DNA from: Ostrinia nubilalis
Lineage: Eukaryota; Arthropoda; Insecta; Lepidoptera; Crambidae
Reading direction: 5' to 3'
NCBI RefSeq assembly: GCF_963855985.1
Contig: NC_087111.1
Span: 2,671,001-2,735,000, forward strand
Length of the DNA: 64,000 nt
Shown: positions 21,017-32,024 of the stretch, in pieces
How the letters are laid out: each line of letters starts with the position of its first letter
How positions within the stretch are numbered: the first letter of the stretch is position 1
Translations under genes and position numbers: made by a program
The notes under the pieces: generated by a model
Database searches by the model: none
The model's input: only the letters and a program-made list of their open reading frames with translations
What the model was told of the DNA's origin: nothing

Positions 21017-21082
21017 TAAAGCTGCTTTTATTATAACTGAGTAAGTTTAGAAGTAAAGAGGCTATACATGCAAACAAATAAC

Positions 21083-21290
21083 TGTCGGCAGTTTGGTGTA
21101 GTGGTTCAAAACGGACTACTATGCCGAGAGATCCCGGGTTCGATTCCCGGCCGGGCAGAAATTGAAATGATGAATTTTAATTTCTGTGACGGTTCTAGGT
21201 GTTTTCTATGTATAATATGTATGTATTTATAAAGAAAAAGTGTTTAAGTTTACAAGCTTTGCTTAGTTTGGGACTAGAGGCGCAGCAAAA
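21083..21290 (+). mobile_element. tRNA-derived SINE
   Basis: The head has pol III box A-like tggtgtagtggtt (21095-21107) and a perfect box B ggttcgattcc (21137-21147), inside cccgggttcgattcccggcc. The body follows (aaattgaaatgatgaatttt, tgtgacggttctaggtgttt) and the 3' part resembles the repeat at 11970-12016. The acceptor stem does not pair, so this is not a functional tRNA gene. Confidence 0.75.
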
Positions 21291-21339
21291 TGTCCAATGA
21301 TATTTATTTTAAAAAATGAGACGGCGTGGCGGGGTACAT

Positions 21340-21672
21340 ATTTCGTACCTAGAGCTGATGGCCGCTGGAGCAAAAAAAGTTCTCGAGTGGTGATCACGGG
21401 CCGGAAGACGTAGTGTGGGCTGTAGTGTGTACGCATCCTTTCCCCATATTAGGCATAAACCACTAGTATATAAGCTTAGGATAATCTTCATTGTACTACG
21501 AATAAACCTACAGTGCACACATCTAACTGTTTCATTGTGTCTCCCGATCGTCACACATTACAGGGCACTGGGCAGGTCGTGGGAAGTACCTGGATGTGGG
21601 CAACGCAGGATCGATCGTTATGGAAATCCTTGGGGGAGGCCTTTGTCCAGCAGTGGACATTTGGCTAAAACG
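21340..21672 (+). mobile_element. RTE LINE 3' end, rearranged
   Basis: gagctgatggccgctggagc, gttctcgagtggtgatcacg and ggccggaagacgtag are followed, after an unrelated insert (21420-21560), by aggtcgtgggaagtacctgg and ccttgggggaggcctttgtc. Frame broken. Confidence 0.7.
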
Positions 21673-21954
21673 CACGAAGAACACTTACAAATATTTTCTC
21701 TCGCTACCTACCAATAATCGTAGCATTTGGTATGTACTGGCTGTTATTTTTAACCAGTACCCAGGTTTAACCTCATAATTATGTGTTAATGCAAAACAGG
21801 ATAACCGGGAAGAATCCAATTTGCTGCAACCAGTCCCCGAGGGAACTCTTGAGACTAAAACTCATTTAGCCAGCTTTAGTTTCACTAAAGCATCCATATT
21901 TTACGTTGATGTGTAAATATTATTGAATCGTTCAAAATTACAGGAATCAAGTTC

Positions 21955-22115
21955 GTTCGTTTCAGCCGAAAGACGTCCACTGCTGGACAAAGGCCTCCCC
22001 CAAGGATTTCCACAAAGACCGGTCCTGCGCCGCTCGCATCCAGGCACCTCCCACGACCTTCACCAAATCGTCTGTCCGCCTAGTGGGAGCCCTGCCCACG
22101 TCAAGGAATCAAGTA
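21955..22115 (-). mobile_element. RTE LINE 3' end
   Basis: gaaagacgtccactgctgga, caaggcctcccccaaggatt-type sequence and aagaccggtcctgcgccgct: the reverse complement of the second RTE subfamily, like 50183-50410 and 63335-63510. Confidence 0.85.
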
Positions 22116-22380
22116 ACTATTACAAATTATATTTTAAGCTGATGACTGCTGAGATATAACTAAAACAATTGGGATCATAAATCCTAACACATCTTTATTT
22201 TCTTATCTGAATGAAGGTTATAAACTTTTTGTATAATCAAACAACTGAACTTTATTTATGTTTTACTTGTAACTATTAGTTTAATCAGGAAAATTCATTG
22301 GTTTTTAACATGATAGCCTGGCCTGCCCTGTATCTGGCAAGGTATATCATCTTACGCGTTCAGTTCAGTTCAAAGCACTC

Positions 22381-22870
22381 TTTCCGCTATTCAGAAGGCA
22401 TTCAGGTATTCAGGTATTCAGGGTTTCAAAAATAAATATAAAGCTGCCTTACTTAAAAAACAAAGAGATGCAGAGGATCTTCGTCACGGTTACTGGAAAC
22501 TTCTGCCCCTAAAAAAGTATTTCACTTAGCATAGAATATACACACCACACTTACACTACACCCACACTACACTCACACCACACCCACACCACACCTACAC
22601 CACAGGCACAAAAAGAAGTGTAACTACTCTATTTTAGTATTTCTCTTTTTATTATTGTTTTTCCTTTTACTCGTATTTTCTAAGCCCCCGTGACCAATCT
22701 TCTCGATCAACACCTCAAGAGAAGTGGGGATGGCTGAAAATCAGCGCCGTCTAGGGCAAGTAGTCCTTGGCAGCACAAGCTGAGCCACCTCCAGTTGCTT
22801 CCACCTTTTTAATATAAGTTTTTTTTTTGTAATTTCTTTTTTGTAAAGCAAGCAATAAACGATTTTTTAT
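22381..22870 (+). mobile_element. 5'-truncated LINE with short coding tail
   Basis: 22426-22530 can be read as a C-terminal coding tail (KQRDAEDLRHGYWKLLPLKK then YFT-stop). A 3' UTR follows with a CACAC-rich minisatellite (22539-22606), atcaacacctcaagagaagt, gtaaagcaagcaataaacga and a TTATTATT tail. The 3' UTR recurs inverted at 30446-30602. The family is not named with confidence. Confidence 0.5.
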
Positions 22871-23016
22871 TATTATTATTTTATTATTCAATCTTTGCAA
22901 CACCTTTCTAAGGGACTCATTTCGGTCACCCTTATACAGAGGTTACCAACCTGCACTTAGTAAATAGGAAAAAAGTAATGAAAAAAGCCTTGATTTGGAA
23001 TTAAAGTCAGACATTA

Positions 23017-23145
23017 CATCATCATCATTTCAGCTACAGGACGTCCACTGCTGAACATAGGCCCCCCATGATATCCATATTGGCCGGTTGGTAGCGGCCT
23101 GCATCCAGCGCCTTCCTGCTACCTTTATTAGGTCGTCTGTCCACC
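23017..23145 (-). mobile_element. RTE LINE 3' end
   Basis: catcatcatttcagctacag, gacgtccactgctgaacata, gtagcggcctgcatccagcg; 5'-truncated. Confidence 0.85.
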
Positions 23146-24216
23146 TTGTGGGCACTATATTATACACATAAAGCATTTACAAAGTAGGTAAAGCCTAAAT
23201 ACCCCAACAAAAAATATATATTTAGATATAGCTATAGGATATAACTTACAAATGTTTGATATATTTCAGAACATTTGCGATCTCATTACGATAATCTCAA
23301 AGATTGAGTACCCCTGATCCATCTCAAGCCCTGCTGGGTGATTAGAATGCCCTGAAGGTATTCTTTCTGTTCTCAGGACAAAAGTCTCAAACGTTGTTCT
23401 TGGTTATGAATAAAAGATGTGCTTCCGTTTTGAGGATTTCGTTTGTGCCTACTCTGACTTTTGAAGCCCAGTCCATTCGGGGGCATTGAGTTGTAGTCCA
23501 ATTTCTATGTAGTCACTACGCTACAATTGGATAGTATAATTCTCTTCTTAACAAGATGAAAAGTTTAAAGAACTATAAACCTGACTACGAGAAAAAATCC
23601 TTTCATTCGACTCGTTCGTCTTGGATAAGTAAGTGTGCGTTCACTTGAAAAATGTAGCCTAGATGTTACCCGGGGAAGAATAACGAATTGATTGACACTT
23701 TATTTAATCAAAAACAGAAGAATACATAGTTTAGGAGCTACAGAGGACCATACGTAAATACAAACGATATCATTTTGTCTTCGCCGTTCGTTGTTTCAGC
23801 CAAATGATGTCCACTACTGGACAAAAGCCGTCCACGACGACCGGTCCTTCTTTGTCCCCAATCAGGTACGATAGGAACTTCTTCTTTTCCGTAATCGGTT
23901 AAATAAAACACATAATTGAAACCCTAAAACACAATTAGTTTTTAATTAACATTTAAATGTATAATTTAAGATCAATATTACTTTATAGTACCTAGTATCT
24001 ATAAATAAAGTATCTATAATATGGCCCTTTAGATAAAATTAGTGATTCCAGAACGAGTTCGGAACTATTCGCAAGCTCTTTTAATTAATTCTGGAGTCCT
24101 TAAAGGGAGCGACATAACACCTACTTACTACCTACTTGATTAAAACATTCTTTACAAGATAGGTAAGTGAGTGAGACCCTTTTGGGACCGGAACTAGCTA
24201 AGATTTTATAGTTATA
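23146..24216. other. RTE remnant and unassigned sequence
   Basis: 23785-23865 is a degraded minus-strand RTE fragment (ccaaatgatgtccactactg, gaccggtcctt). The rest is AT-rich with no supported feature. Confidence 0.45.
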
Positions 24217-24430
24217 CTAGCGGCCGCCCGCGACTTCGTACGCGTGGATCCCGTTTCACCCCCTTAGGGGTGAAGTTTCGTAAAATCCTTTCTTAACGGA
24301 TGCCTACGTCATAACATCTATCTGCATGCCAAATTTCAGCCCGATCCGTCCAGTGGTTTGGGCTGTGCGTCGATAGATCACTATGTCAGTCAGTCAGTCA
24401 TTCACTTTTGAGTTTTATATATATTTAGAA
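24217..24430 (-). mobile_element. Helitron-like element
   Basis: actagcggccgcccgcgact at the left is the reverse complement of the family's GC-rich CTAG end; the body includes gtggatcccgtttcaccccc and catgccaaatttcagcccga, ending with a (GTCA)n stretch near 24386. Confidence 0.7.
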
Positions 24431-25074
24431 GATTAAAACAATTTCCACGTTTTTCCTTTAAATATTGCCTTTCACTTTTATGTTAAAGAAGTGTTCTGTC
24501 TCTCTGTTATCTGGAAGATGTCGCTTTCTAGCGATAAGACCGCCTAAAATGTGCTGTTTTATTTCGTATTTACGTACGGTCGCTCTATTCAACGCCGTGC
24601 GTTCGATTTGCTGCTTGATATCTATTGGAATCAATTTGAGAGAGTGCCAACCCTAAATCTCGTGGTTTTTCTCATTAATTAAAATTAATGCAGTGCAAGC
24701 CCTGGGGACGAGGGTAGGCGAAAGTAGCGAGCCGCGCAGGAACGTGCAGGAATTTTCGCTGAAAATACTCATATTTTGTAGGAAATCCTACTATCTAGTT
24801 TACATTCCAGAACTATATTTCATTCACTATTACGCTAGTTTTTCTTCCTCTCACTGCTTATTTGGTTATAACTTTCTGAGCTATTCAAATTCATCATTAG
24901 CTCATTGCCCTTTCTCAGCTTTAGAGGTATTGGTTTCGATTCTCGGTTCTCATTTAGGATCATTAATGTGCAAGTTTTAAGTTAGAAGAATATAGAAGTA
25001 ACTTCTTTCTTTGTAGTATTCAATCGATAAGAAAAATAAGCGGGGCAAACACTACCTACACCCCATTAATATCC
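24431..25074. other. Unassigned sequence
   Basis: ORFs at 24465-24656 and 24693-24980 (+) show no domain or conserved composition. No feature supported. Confidence 0.4.
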
Positions 25075-25389
25075 TGAGGTGGAATTGTGTAAAGCAATCG
25101 TAATCATTTGACAGTTCATAACGTACGATAAAGTCAGTTAAAGATGAACCACGCTGAACTGTCCCACCAAACTCAATGACAGGGGGGCGCTACCATCGTT
25201 CAACTATAATGGTATCCAACATGGCAAAAATTGGAACCAGCGATCCTGTATTGACGGTGGCGCCCCACTGTCAATGTCATGGATAGGATTCAGTTCAGTA
25301 TTTTAGAACCTTAAACAAAGCGTTTGACAGAATAATCGTACGTTAATAACTGTCAAATGATTACGATTGCTTTACACAATTCTACCTCA
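25075..25389. mobile_element. TIR element with ~43-bp inverted ends
   Basis: 315 bp. Left end tgaggtggaattgtgtaaag and right end complement of tgaggtagaattgtgtaaag match over ~43 bases with one mismatch, then again around cgtacgat. The interior has short paired blocks (gacaggggggcgct / ggcgccccactgtc). No clear target duplication, no ORF. Confidence 0.75.
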
Positions 25390-26444
25390 TCTATATCAAA
25401 ATGACTAATGTATCAATCGAATTTGAACCTTAGACTTTTGATGAATAGAATGAAATGAAGTTCAAAATCTATTAAAAGAATTCTTCACTTGATGTGCTAA
25501 CTGTACTCTCTTAAAGTGTTATCTTCAAAGAAAACTTGCCCATACAAAGTCGCCTTTACGACACTGTCAAACGCTTGCAAATAACAATGCACATGCATGC
25601 TCAAACAACGTCATTTGCGAGTCTGACTGCAGAAGTACACTTGCGGACACTGGCAAGGGAACAAAACTAAATATTAAGTTTATCCTTCAACATGAAAAAG
25701 TTTTTAAGAGCCTGCAAATCTGATTTGAAAAATAGTGCAACAAATATTTGTAATTTATTCTGTGGTTATACCAAAAACATTTTTCTTTTATTTTACAGTC
25801 AATGGAAGTCCACCGCTGGACGTGAGTCTCAAGAGGCTCATCGAGCAGACTGTACGTTCTACACAACGAATGAAGTAAATAAGGTAAGTAAATAAATAGT
25901 TTAATAATTTGATGATATATACTTCAAAATAGCATCTCTCAGAGCTGTGATTGTTATAAAGCTGTGAATCAAGAAGACTGTTTATTTTATTTTACTCACT
26001 AAGTATTTAAGAAATCGCTGTAACGACTGACTGACGACAATTCATAAAGACTGACTTGTTTAGGTCCACTATCTCTGTCCTGAAATGTACAAGTGGCAGA
26101 CACAAAAACGCACTTAGCACACGCATTTAACTAGCCAGGGATATGTGCTTTGCACCGTTTGTTTGCTTAGGTATTTCTAAATGGCTTTAAAGGTAAGATA
26201 CCTTGAGTTCTATAAAGGTAAAAACGTGCGTCATTTGATTAACAAAAATAGTTTTAATGACATAATCCACTCTGGTTTGAAAAAGTTCATCAAAAGTTAT
26301 AGTATTTTTATGTAATAAACCTTATTTTTTTGGATGTTCAGTTGCCAAACTTTTGGTTAGCTACCACCATTAGTTGGTTATCTGTTAATTTTTTCTATAT
26401 GTATAACTTGGGGGTTCATTAAAATTGAATAAACCGACGCTCGA
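25390..26444. other. Unassigned sequence
   Basis: tcaatggaagtccaccgctg near 25799 may be a tiny RTE relic. A 67-codon ORF at 25692-25895 has no recognisable domain. Confidence 0.35.
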
Positions 26445-26545
26445 CTATTGTGGTGAGTCCACTCGTAACACAAGCATTATAATATTTAGCTTAGAACGAG
26501 GGGTTAATTGGACTATTAGTAATTTATGCAAAAATAAATTGCTAA
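26445..26545 (+). mobile_element. SINE 3' part
   Basis: ggtgagtccactcgtaacac, atttagcttagaacgagggg and tgcaaaaataaat match the body of the SINE at 58063-58235; the tRNA-like head is missing. Confidence 0.6.
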
Positions 26546-29500
26546 TATATTTTTTTTTAAAGTTGTTAATTTGAGTGACTCTATGTTCTGTAGATTATGA
26601 TAATTTTACTAATGTATTTTAGTCGATTTAAATATCAATCGTAACATTTAATGTAATGTATTTTAAATTATTCAAATTGTGTTCCGCTGGAAATATAATT
26701 TGACTTCCACAGACCGACAGACTGTCGTAATGAAGACATAATAACCGAGCGGAAGTGATAAAAAACCGAACGAATTTACAAAACAAATAATTCTTTCCTC
26801 GCCCGGACCTAGTTCTGGTTTCGTAATGCATTTCAAAGAAATTATCGGATATTTTTCGGATATTATCGGATATTTTTCGGATAATTCGCGGGTAAAGTGA
26901 ACATCATTTAGCGCCGTCGACAGCTTGACTGATGTTTTGGCAAACGTCAGGATTTGGGTTTAATCAACACCGCGTGTTGGAATGTTTCCTATTTATTATT
27001 TGGGTCCTATTTTTGGATTCGATACATTATAAAAATAGCGTAAGATGTAATGTAGTTTAGGTTGATCGATCAGTGCGTAAATTATTCTCTATTTAGTTAC
27101 AATATTGAGTTATGAACCTAGGAACTAGTCTAGGAACCTACTTATTGTCCGAAAATAATTAATTTGGTAGGTACAGACCCATATAATAAGTTCAATCAAA
27201 TCAAATATCCTTTTAATTTCTCAACACAAATTTTGGTAAAGTTCATATTGGAGTTAATGTAATTATTGTACTGTTAAAATAATATTTTATAATGATCATT
27301 CTTATTAAACTAACAAAGAAGTAAAAGATAGAGTATCTGACTGAGAAGGTAACTCTTAATTCTCATTGAAATTAATTACCCATTTTTTGCTAACTACTTA
27401 AAATAATAACTAGTGTTGTGTGTATAGCCACAGAATAATAATAAGTACTACGTACAGAACTTTTGCTTCGCGAAGGTATTTAAAAAAATGTATGCTCAAT
27501 GTCATTAACAATATGGTGTAATTGAGCCTGTCTCAAGAGTCAAGCACCATTTTGTTGACAAACGTCAGTGATCGGCACTGCGCCGAAGCTATAGGGCTGA
27601 CTTCGGTAAAATGATGTGACGTGAGGTGCCAAACTGCGGAAAATGGCGGAGGAAATACATGATTTAGCATGAATTATCATGAATAATATTAACTACTTAT
27701 TTACCTCTCAGTGTCTTGAGGCAACTTAAAAAAGTACATTCTGTGTTAAATACTGCACAGTATTTAGTACACCATTTTCTTTATTTTCTTCCATCATACA
27801 CAAGAATACGCGTGCGTGAGTCAATGTTCGCTCGTATGTGAGGCCTTGTCGAATAGTATCCTGTAGGTGGGCCATCGTGCGTGTTTTGTTTTCGATGTAA
27901 ACTCGCGGAGATGAACAGGCCTGGTATAGCTTTAATAAACGTAAACATAATTGATAACATAGTTAACCCTTCCAACCCTTATTATTTCATTATACTCACA
28001 CTATACCGACGTGTTAATGTTACGGTTTAAATTCATATCCCTTTGTTAATTTTAATATTAACTGTAACGAGAGTTTTGTGAACCTTATAAATAAAAAATA
28101 CCTTCCTACCTCATCCGTTAGTCATTTAAAGACCTACTATATTATCCAAGGGCTCTAACATTTTGGAAGCTGATGAGTATGGAATATGGATGGATGATTG
28201 TTACTCTATCATGCAAAAAGAGCTGATCGGATTTTGATAAAACATGAAAAAATACAAACATAAATACATGCATTCCATAAATACTATTTATAGACTATAA
28301 AATGAACGTCCACGACTGCAAGGAAAGCTCTTGCTTCATACTAAAGATTTTCCCCAACAAGAATCAAACCCGTAGCAGCAGTTACGTGACCTAACATCAC
28401 AGATCACAGAAACTAAAGGGAGACGTGACAAGGGGGCGTGGCCGGTGTCGCAGCAATATGCCCAAAAACAGAACACATTGCTCGCGACAGCAATGATGAC
28501 AGCAGCGACGTCATAATGTAAACAGTTTACATTGCTTGCGTAGTAATAAAGATTATTCGAACGTTGAGTACTGATGTCGCAGTGGATAATGAGCACATAT
28601 TTTGATTACTTTGTGTGTGTGAATTTCTAATGCGACACTAAGTTTCGAACTCAGCGCATTAGTTGGCATCTCTCTATATCTCTATGCCTAGTATAAATAA
28701 TTTCACTCTAGAAAACTGAAAGGAAGTGAACAAAATACATTTGCTATAAATCTATTAAAACCATTTAAACTCCCGCGCATTTGTAACCGAATCCGCACAG
28801 ACCACATTACACGCTTGTAATATACTTGATTGAGGTTTTGGCAGCTTGCTAAAACGGATTCTGCGAGAAATATTTATACACACTTCATAATGTTGGTCAT
28901 TTTCTAGGTAGTTACAGTTGAGGAAAATTATTTATTTAATTTAAAATCATTACAGACTTGTAATTAGAAATGGCCTGTACCTACTCGTAGTAAAGACATA
29001 AAATTAGGTCTTAAATCGCACATGATACAACTCTATCACACATAGTAAACGAAAAATACATTTATAACTAGCTATTTTCATAACACTGAAAAAAAAACAG
29101 AAAGACCATTTCAACAGTTAAAAAGATTGAACGTTAACCATCCAATAAGGGCTTACTTAATTAATTAAGTAAATTGTACATTTTTATTAAATTTTACAAA
29201 TAATAACATTAAGCTGTATTTAAATCTTGATGCTAAAAAATACAGGCATAATATGGGCAACTCTTTTTTATCGATTATAAGACCGTTATGCATGATTTCC
29301 AAAATATATTTGGATGGGCATCAACATGAAATGATACACTAAAATTATATGAAATGACTGACATACTCTAAATAGTGTATGTCGACTCTACATGTCAAAA
29401 ATGTTATTAGCAGTCATAAAAATTGGCTTTGAACAGGGAAGTCGGCGTGTAGCGAATGTCATGACACTTTGACACATTGACAGACAACGGGAAACGTCAA

Positions 29501-29700
29501 CGTGAAACAAAAAACGGGTGTTTTAAAGAGGTAAATGTACTGACCATAGCATATTAAATTTTGCACTTTAGTTGAAAAATCATTCCTATAACGACTACAT
29601 AAAATACTACGCTGTTAAGCTTCATTTGCCGTAGGTATTCTGTACCTACATTGTCAGAGTCAACGCCTAGTATTATGTTTTTTGATAGTAAAGTATTTAC
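26546..29700. other. Long unassigned stretch
   Basis: Mostly AT-rich intergenic sequence. 26840-26890 has two copies of a ~20-bp unit (ttatcggatatttttcggat). 28301-28365 vaguely resembles an RTE relic. ORFs at 26628, 27781 and 28336 (all -) lack domains. No gene or RNA supported. Confidence 0.4.
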
Positions 29701-29900
29701 TTTTTTTCAAATCAAATAAATATTTTATTCAATTTAGACCACTATTGGCACTTATGAATGTCAAAATACAGTAAAAAAGGTAGCCCTTAAGGGGCACTTT
29801 ACATGTCTCCTTATCTTTTGGGGCCCTACCAGCGCTTCGAGACAAACATTATGGCAAGTGCTGAGAAGAAACGCCGGAACAAACTCAGTCACCACTAGTT
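29701..29900 (-). mobile_element. LINE-like 3' tail family (cttctcagcac type)
   Basis: On the minus strand: gtgactgagtttgttccggc, gtttcttctcagcacttgcc, cgaagcgctggtagggcccc, ending tgaataaaatatttatttga. Complete 3' end with polyadenylation-like AATAAA. Confidence 0.6.
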
Positions 29901-30096
29901 GCCGGTAATTATCCAACGGTAAGAATAGCCAAATTCAATACTTTTACCCAGATCCAACTGAAAATCCCTTTCAAATAAGACTCTACTCATGAAGATTTCC
30001 CAAATATGAGACACAATGAGTTCATCCTGTATAAATAAACTTAATTTATTTTTGTTGTGTTCATAAAAGTAGGTTTCAAAAAAATTTACTGTAGAC

Positions 30097-30100
<4 letters not shown>

Positions 30101-30141
<41 letters not shown>
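30101..30141 (-). repeat. T41 homopolymer (poly-A of a minus-strand insertion?)
   Basis: Forty-one uninterrupted T. Such a run usually marks the 3' end of a retroposed copy on the opposite strand. The adjacent minus-strand sequence (30142-30360) has no ORF or family I recognise. Confidence 0.8.
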
Positions 30142-30143
<2 letters not shown>

Positions 30144-30369
30144 TACAACTCTTGAGCCTTACTTTGAACTATTTCTGAGCAAACGCAGTGACAAATTAAT
30201 AGACTGTGGAGTGATGTGACTTTCAGTACATTTCATGTAGACCAACAGGTTGTTAAGAGATTGTTCTACGTATTAATAAACTAGAAAATTAGCCACGTGT
30301 TGCATGATATGTGCTGTTTTGCATCTAATTCTAGTGCTTGCTATGTCACCGTTAATTTAACAGAATGAC

Positions 30370-30412
30370 TACTAGCGGCCGTGCGGAGCTTTGGATCCCG
30401 ATAGAGACAAAT
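30370..30412 (-). mobile_element. Helitron-like terminal fragment
   Basis: actagcggccgtgcggagct then ttggatcccgatag: degraded reverse complement of the GC-rich CTAG end. Confidence 0.5.
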
Positions 30413-30445
30413 GTAACGACTTGTTATTAAAATTTTCGTTCGTTA

Positions 30446-30602
30446 ATCTTAACGTTAAAAATCGTTTATTGCTTTTTTACATAAGAAATTTAAAAAAAAC
30501 GATTCAAATGCACCTGTGAAATACAAACGGACCACCTGTCCTAGACTGCGCTGGTTTTCAGCCACCACCACTTCTCTTGAGGTGTTGATCGAGGAAATGG
30601 AA
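30446..30602 (-). mobile_element. LINE 3' UTR copy
   Basis: Reverse complement matches 22685-22870: cgatcaacacctcaagagaa, gtggctgaaaaccagcgcag and aaaaagcaataaacgatttt. Confidence 0.6.
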
Positions 30603-31843
30603 CGACTTGACTAACTTAAAATATTCATACTATGTACTCTCTAATTTAATGTGCCCTCGTAAAGATTATATTTCTTATCCGACAATCAACAATACAACCA
30701 AAACTTTCCATCTGAAGATTGACTCTAGGGCCCAATATCGGTACCTACTTAGTTATTCTCTAAATATTATTAATACGACGGGTATGCTAACAAAAAAAGC
30801 AATATTTTTGGATCACAAATCAAACATAAACCAATTTGTAATGTCCATAATTGAATTAAACACGCACACTGTGCTGAATTTCATTCAAAAGCAAATCACA
30901 ATAATTTGGAAGCTAAATAATATCTACAAGAAAACAAATGAAGCTCATAAATATGACGTATCATCTACAACTTTATTATGACTGTCACTACAAAATAACA
31001 CCTGCCCAGTGCCCATTATACCTCCAAAATATTTCTCTATTAACTATCCATTTGATTTACATCCATATAGTAGCAGACCTATAAATTATTGCAACATTCG
31101 ACCTAAATTGCATTGAACACTAATCTGTGGCGTGGTTATCATATTAATAATAATAATTCACTTTTATATTCATACTAATTTTATGTGCTTTGAACAAGCA
31201 ATCGAAAACCGCCAGGTCACTTGAAACAGGTAAAATAGAGCACATTAAACTAAACACAGTGGCATCATATTAATATGTACCTCGTTGTACCTAATACAGG
31301 GTATTTTGCAACAAAATTGTGTAATCTGATGTGCTGTTGACTATGTTATATCATATCAAATCTATACAATAATGTCTGTACTAGACTGATTGATTAGTAA
31401 CAACAACATCTTTTCTTTATTTTCCCGGCATTTAAAAATACCAAAAATACTGATTTCCAGGGGTATGATGCATTGAAGTAATTATGCAATTCATTTTATA
31501 TTCTACTAAACTAGTAGTGTTTAGTTTCAGATAAGTTGTTAATAATGAAAATAGAGCTAGTGTACAGCCTGAAAAAAATGAAAAATATTTTTTAACATTT
31601 GCGTTGAATATTTAAACTTGGGAAATATTTTGTTATTGCCCAATCACGTGTCAATTCTAATCCCCTTTATTGAGCCATAGAGTGCGGGCTGATCTCGTTA
31701 ACCTGTGGTAAAGACAAAGTGCTAAATTAACGTCGGCTAGAGCCGGCACCATGCCAAATATAACGATAATCGGGCCTCAGCCATCGAATAGGGCCATTTG
31801 TGTCGTCTAGACGTACCAAACCGTTCAAATAGACGTTACTATT
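30603..31843. other. Unassigned sequence left of the LTR element
   Basis: A 124-codon ORF at 30607-30981 (+) begins with TTG, has only AT-driven composition (Asn, Ile, Lys, Tyr) and no domain. No gene supported. The last five bases (CTATT, 31839-31843) are the LTR element's target duplication. Confidence 0.4.
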
Positions 31844-31937
31844 TGTTGTGGGTGGCAACACTGGGTTGCACATGTATCAAGCGTACCAACCGTAAAATAA
31901 ACAGTTGACTACCAAACTCATGTCTTTAATTACAACA
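31844..31937 (+). repeat. 5' LTR (94 bp)
   Basis: Starts TGTTGTGGG and ends TTACAACA (5-bp TGTTG/CAACA inverted ends). Contains aaaataaaca, a possible polyadenylation signal (aataaa, 31903-31908). Confidence 0.95.
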
Positions 31938-31951
31938 TGGTGGCAGCGGTG
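31938..31951 (+). promoter_or_regulatory. Primer-binding site, leucine tRNA type
   Basis: tggtggcagcggtg directly follows the LTR. It is complementary to the CACCGCTGCCACCA end found on leucine tRNAs of the AAG/TAG group, the likely primer for minus-strand synthesis. Confidence 0.7.
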
Positions 31952-32024
31952 TTAAAGAAAAATAATTTATCATAAAAACCTTTCAAATTGAGAATCTTTT
32001 GTGTCGTGCAGTCGAGTACTAATT

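Noticed and set aside
21083..21160. Candidate tRNA gene
   Set aside because: Box A and B are good but the acceptor and anticodon stems do not pair, and the sequence continues as a SINE body.
30607..30981. 124-codon plus-strand ORF
   Set aside because: Begins with TTG, AT-driven amino acids, no domain; not distinguishable from chance.
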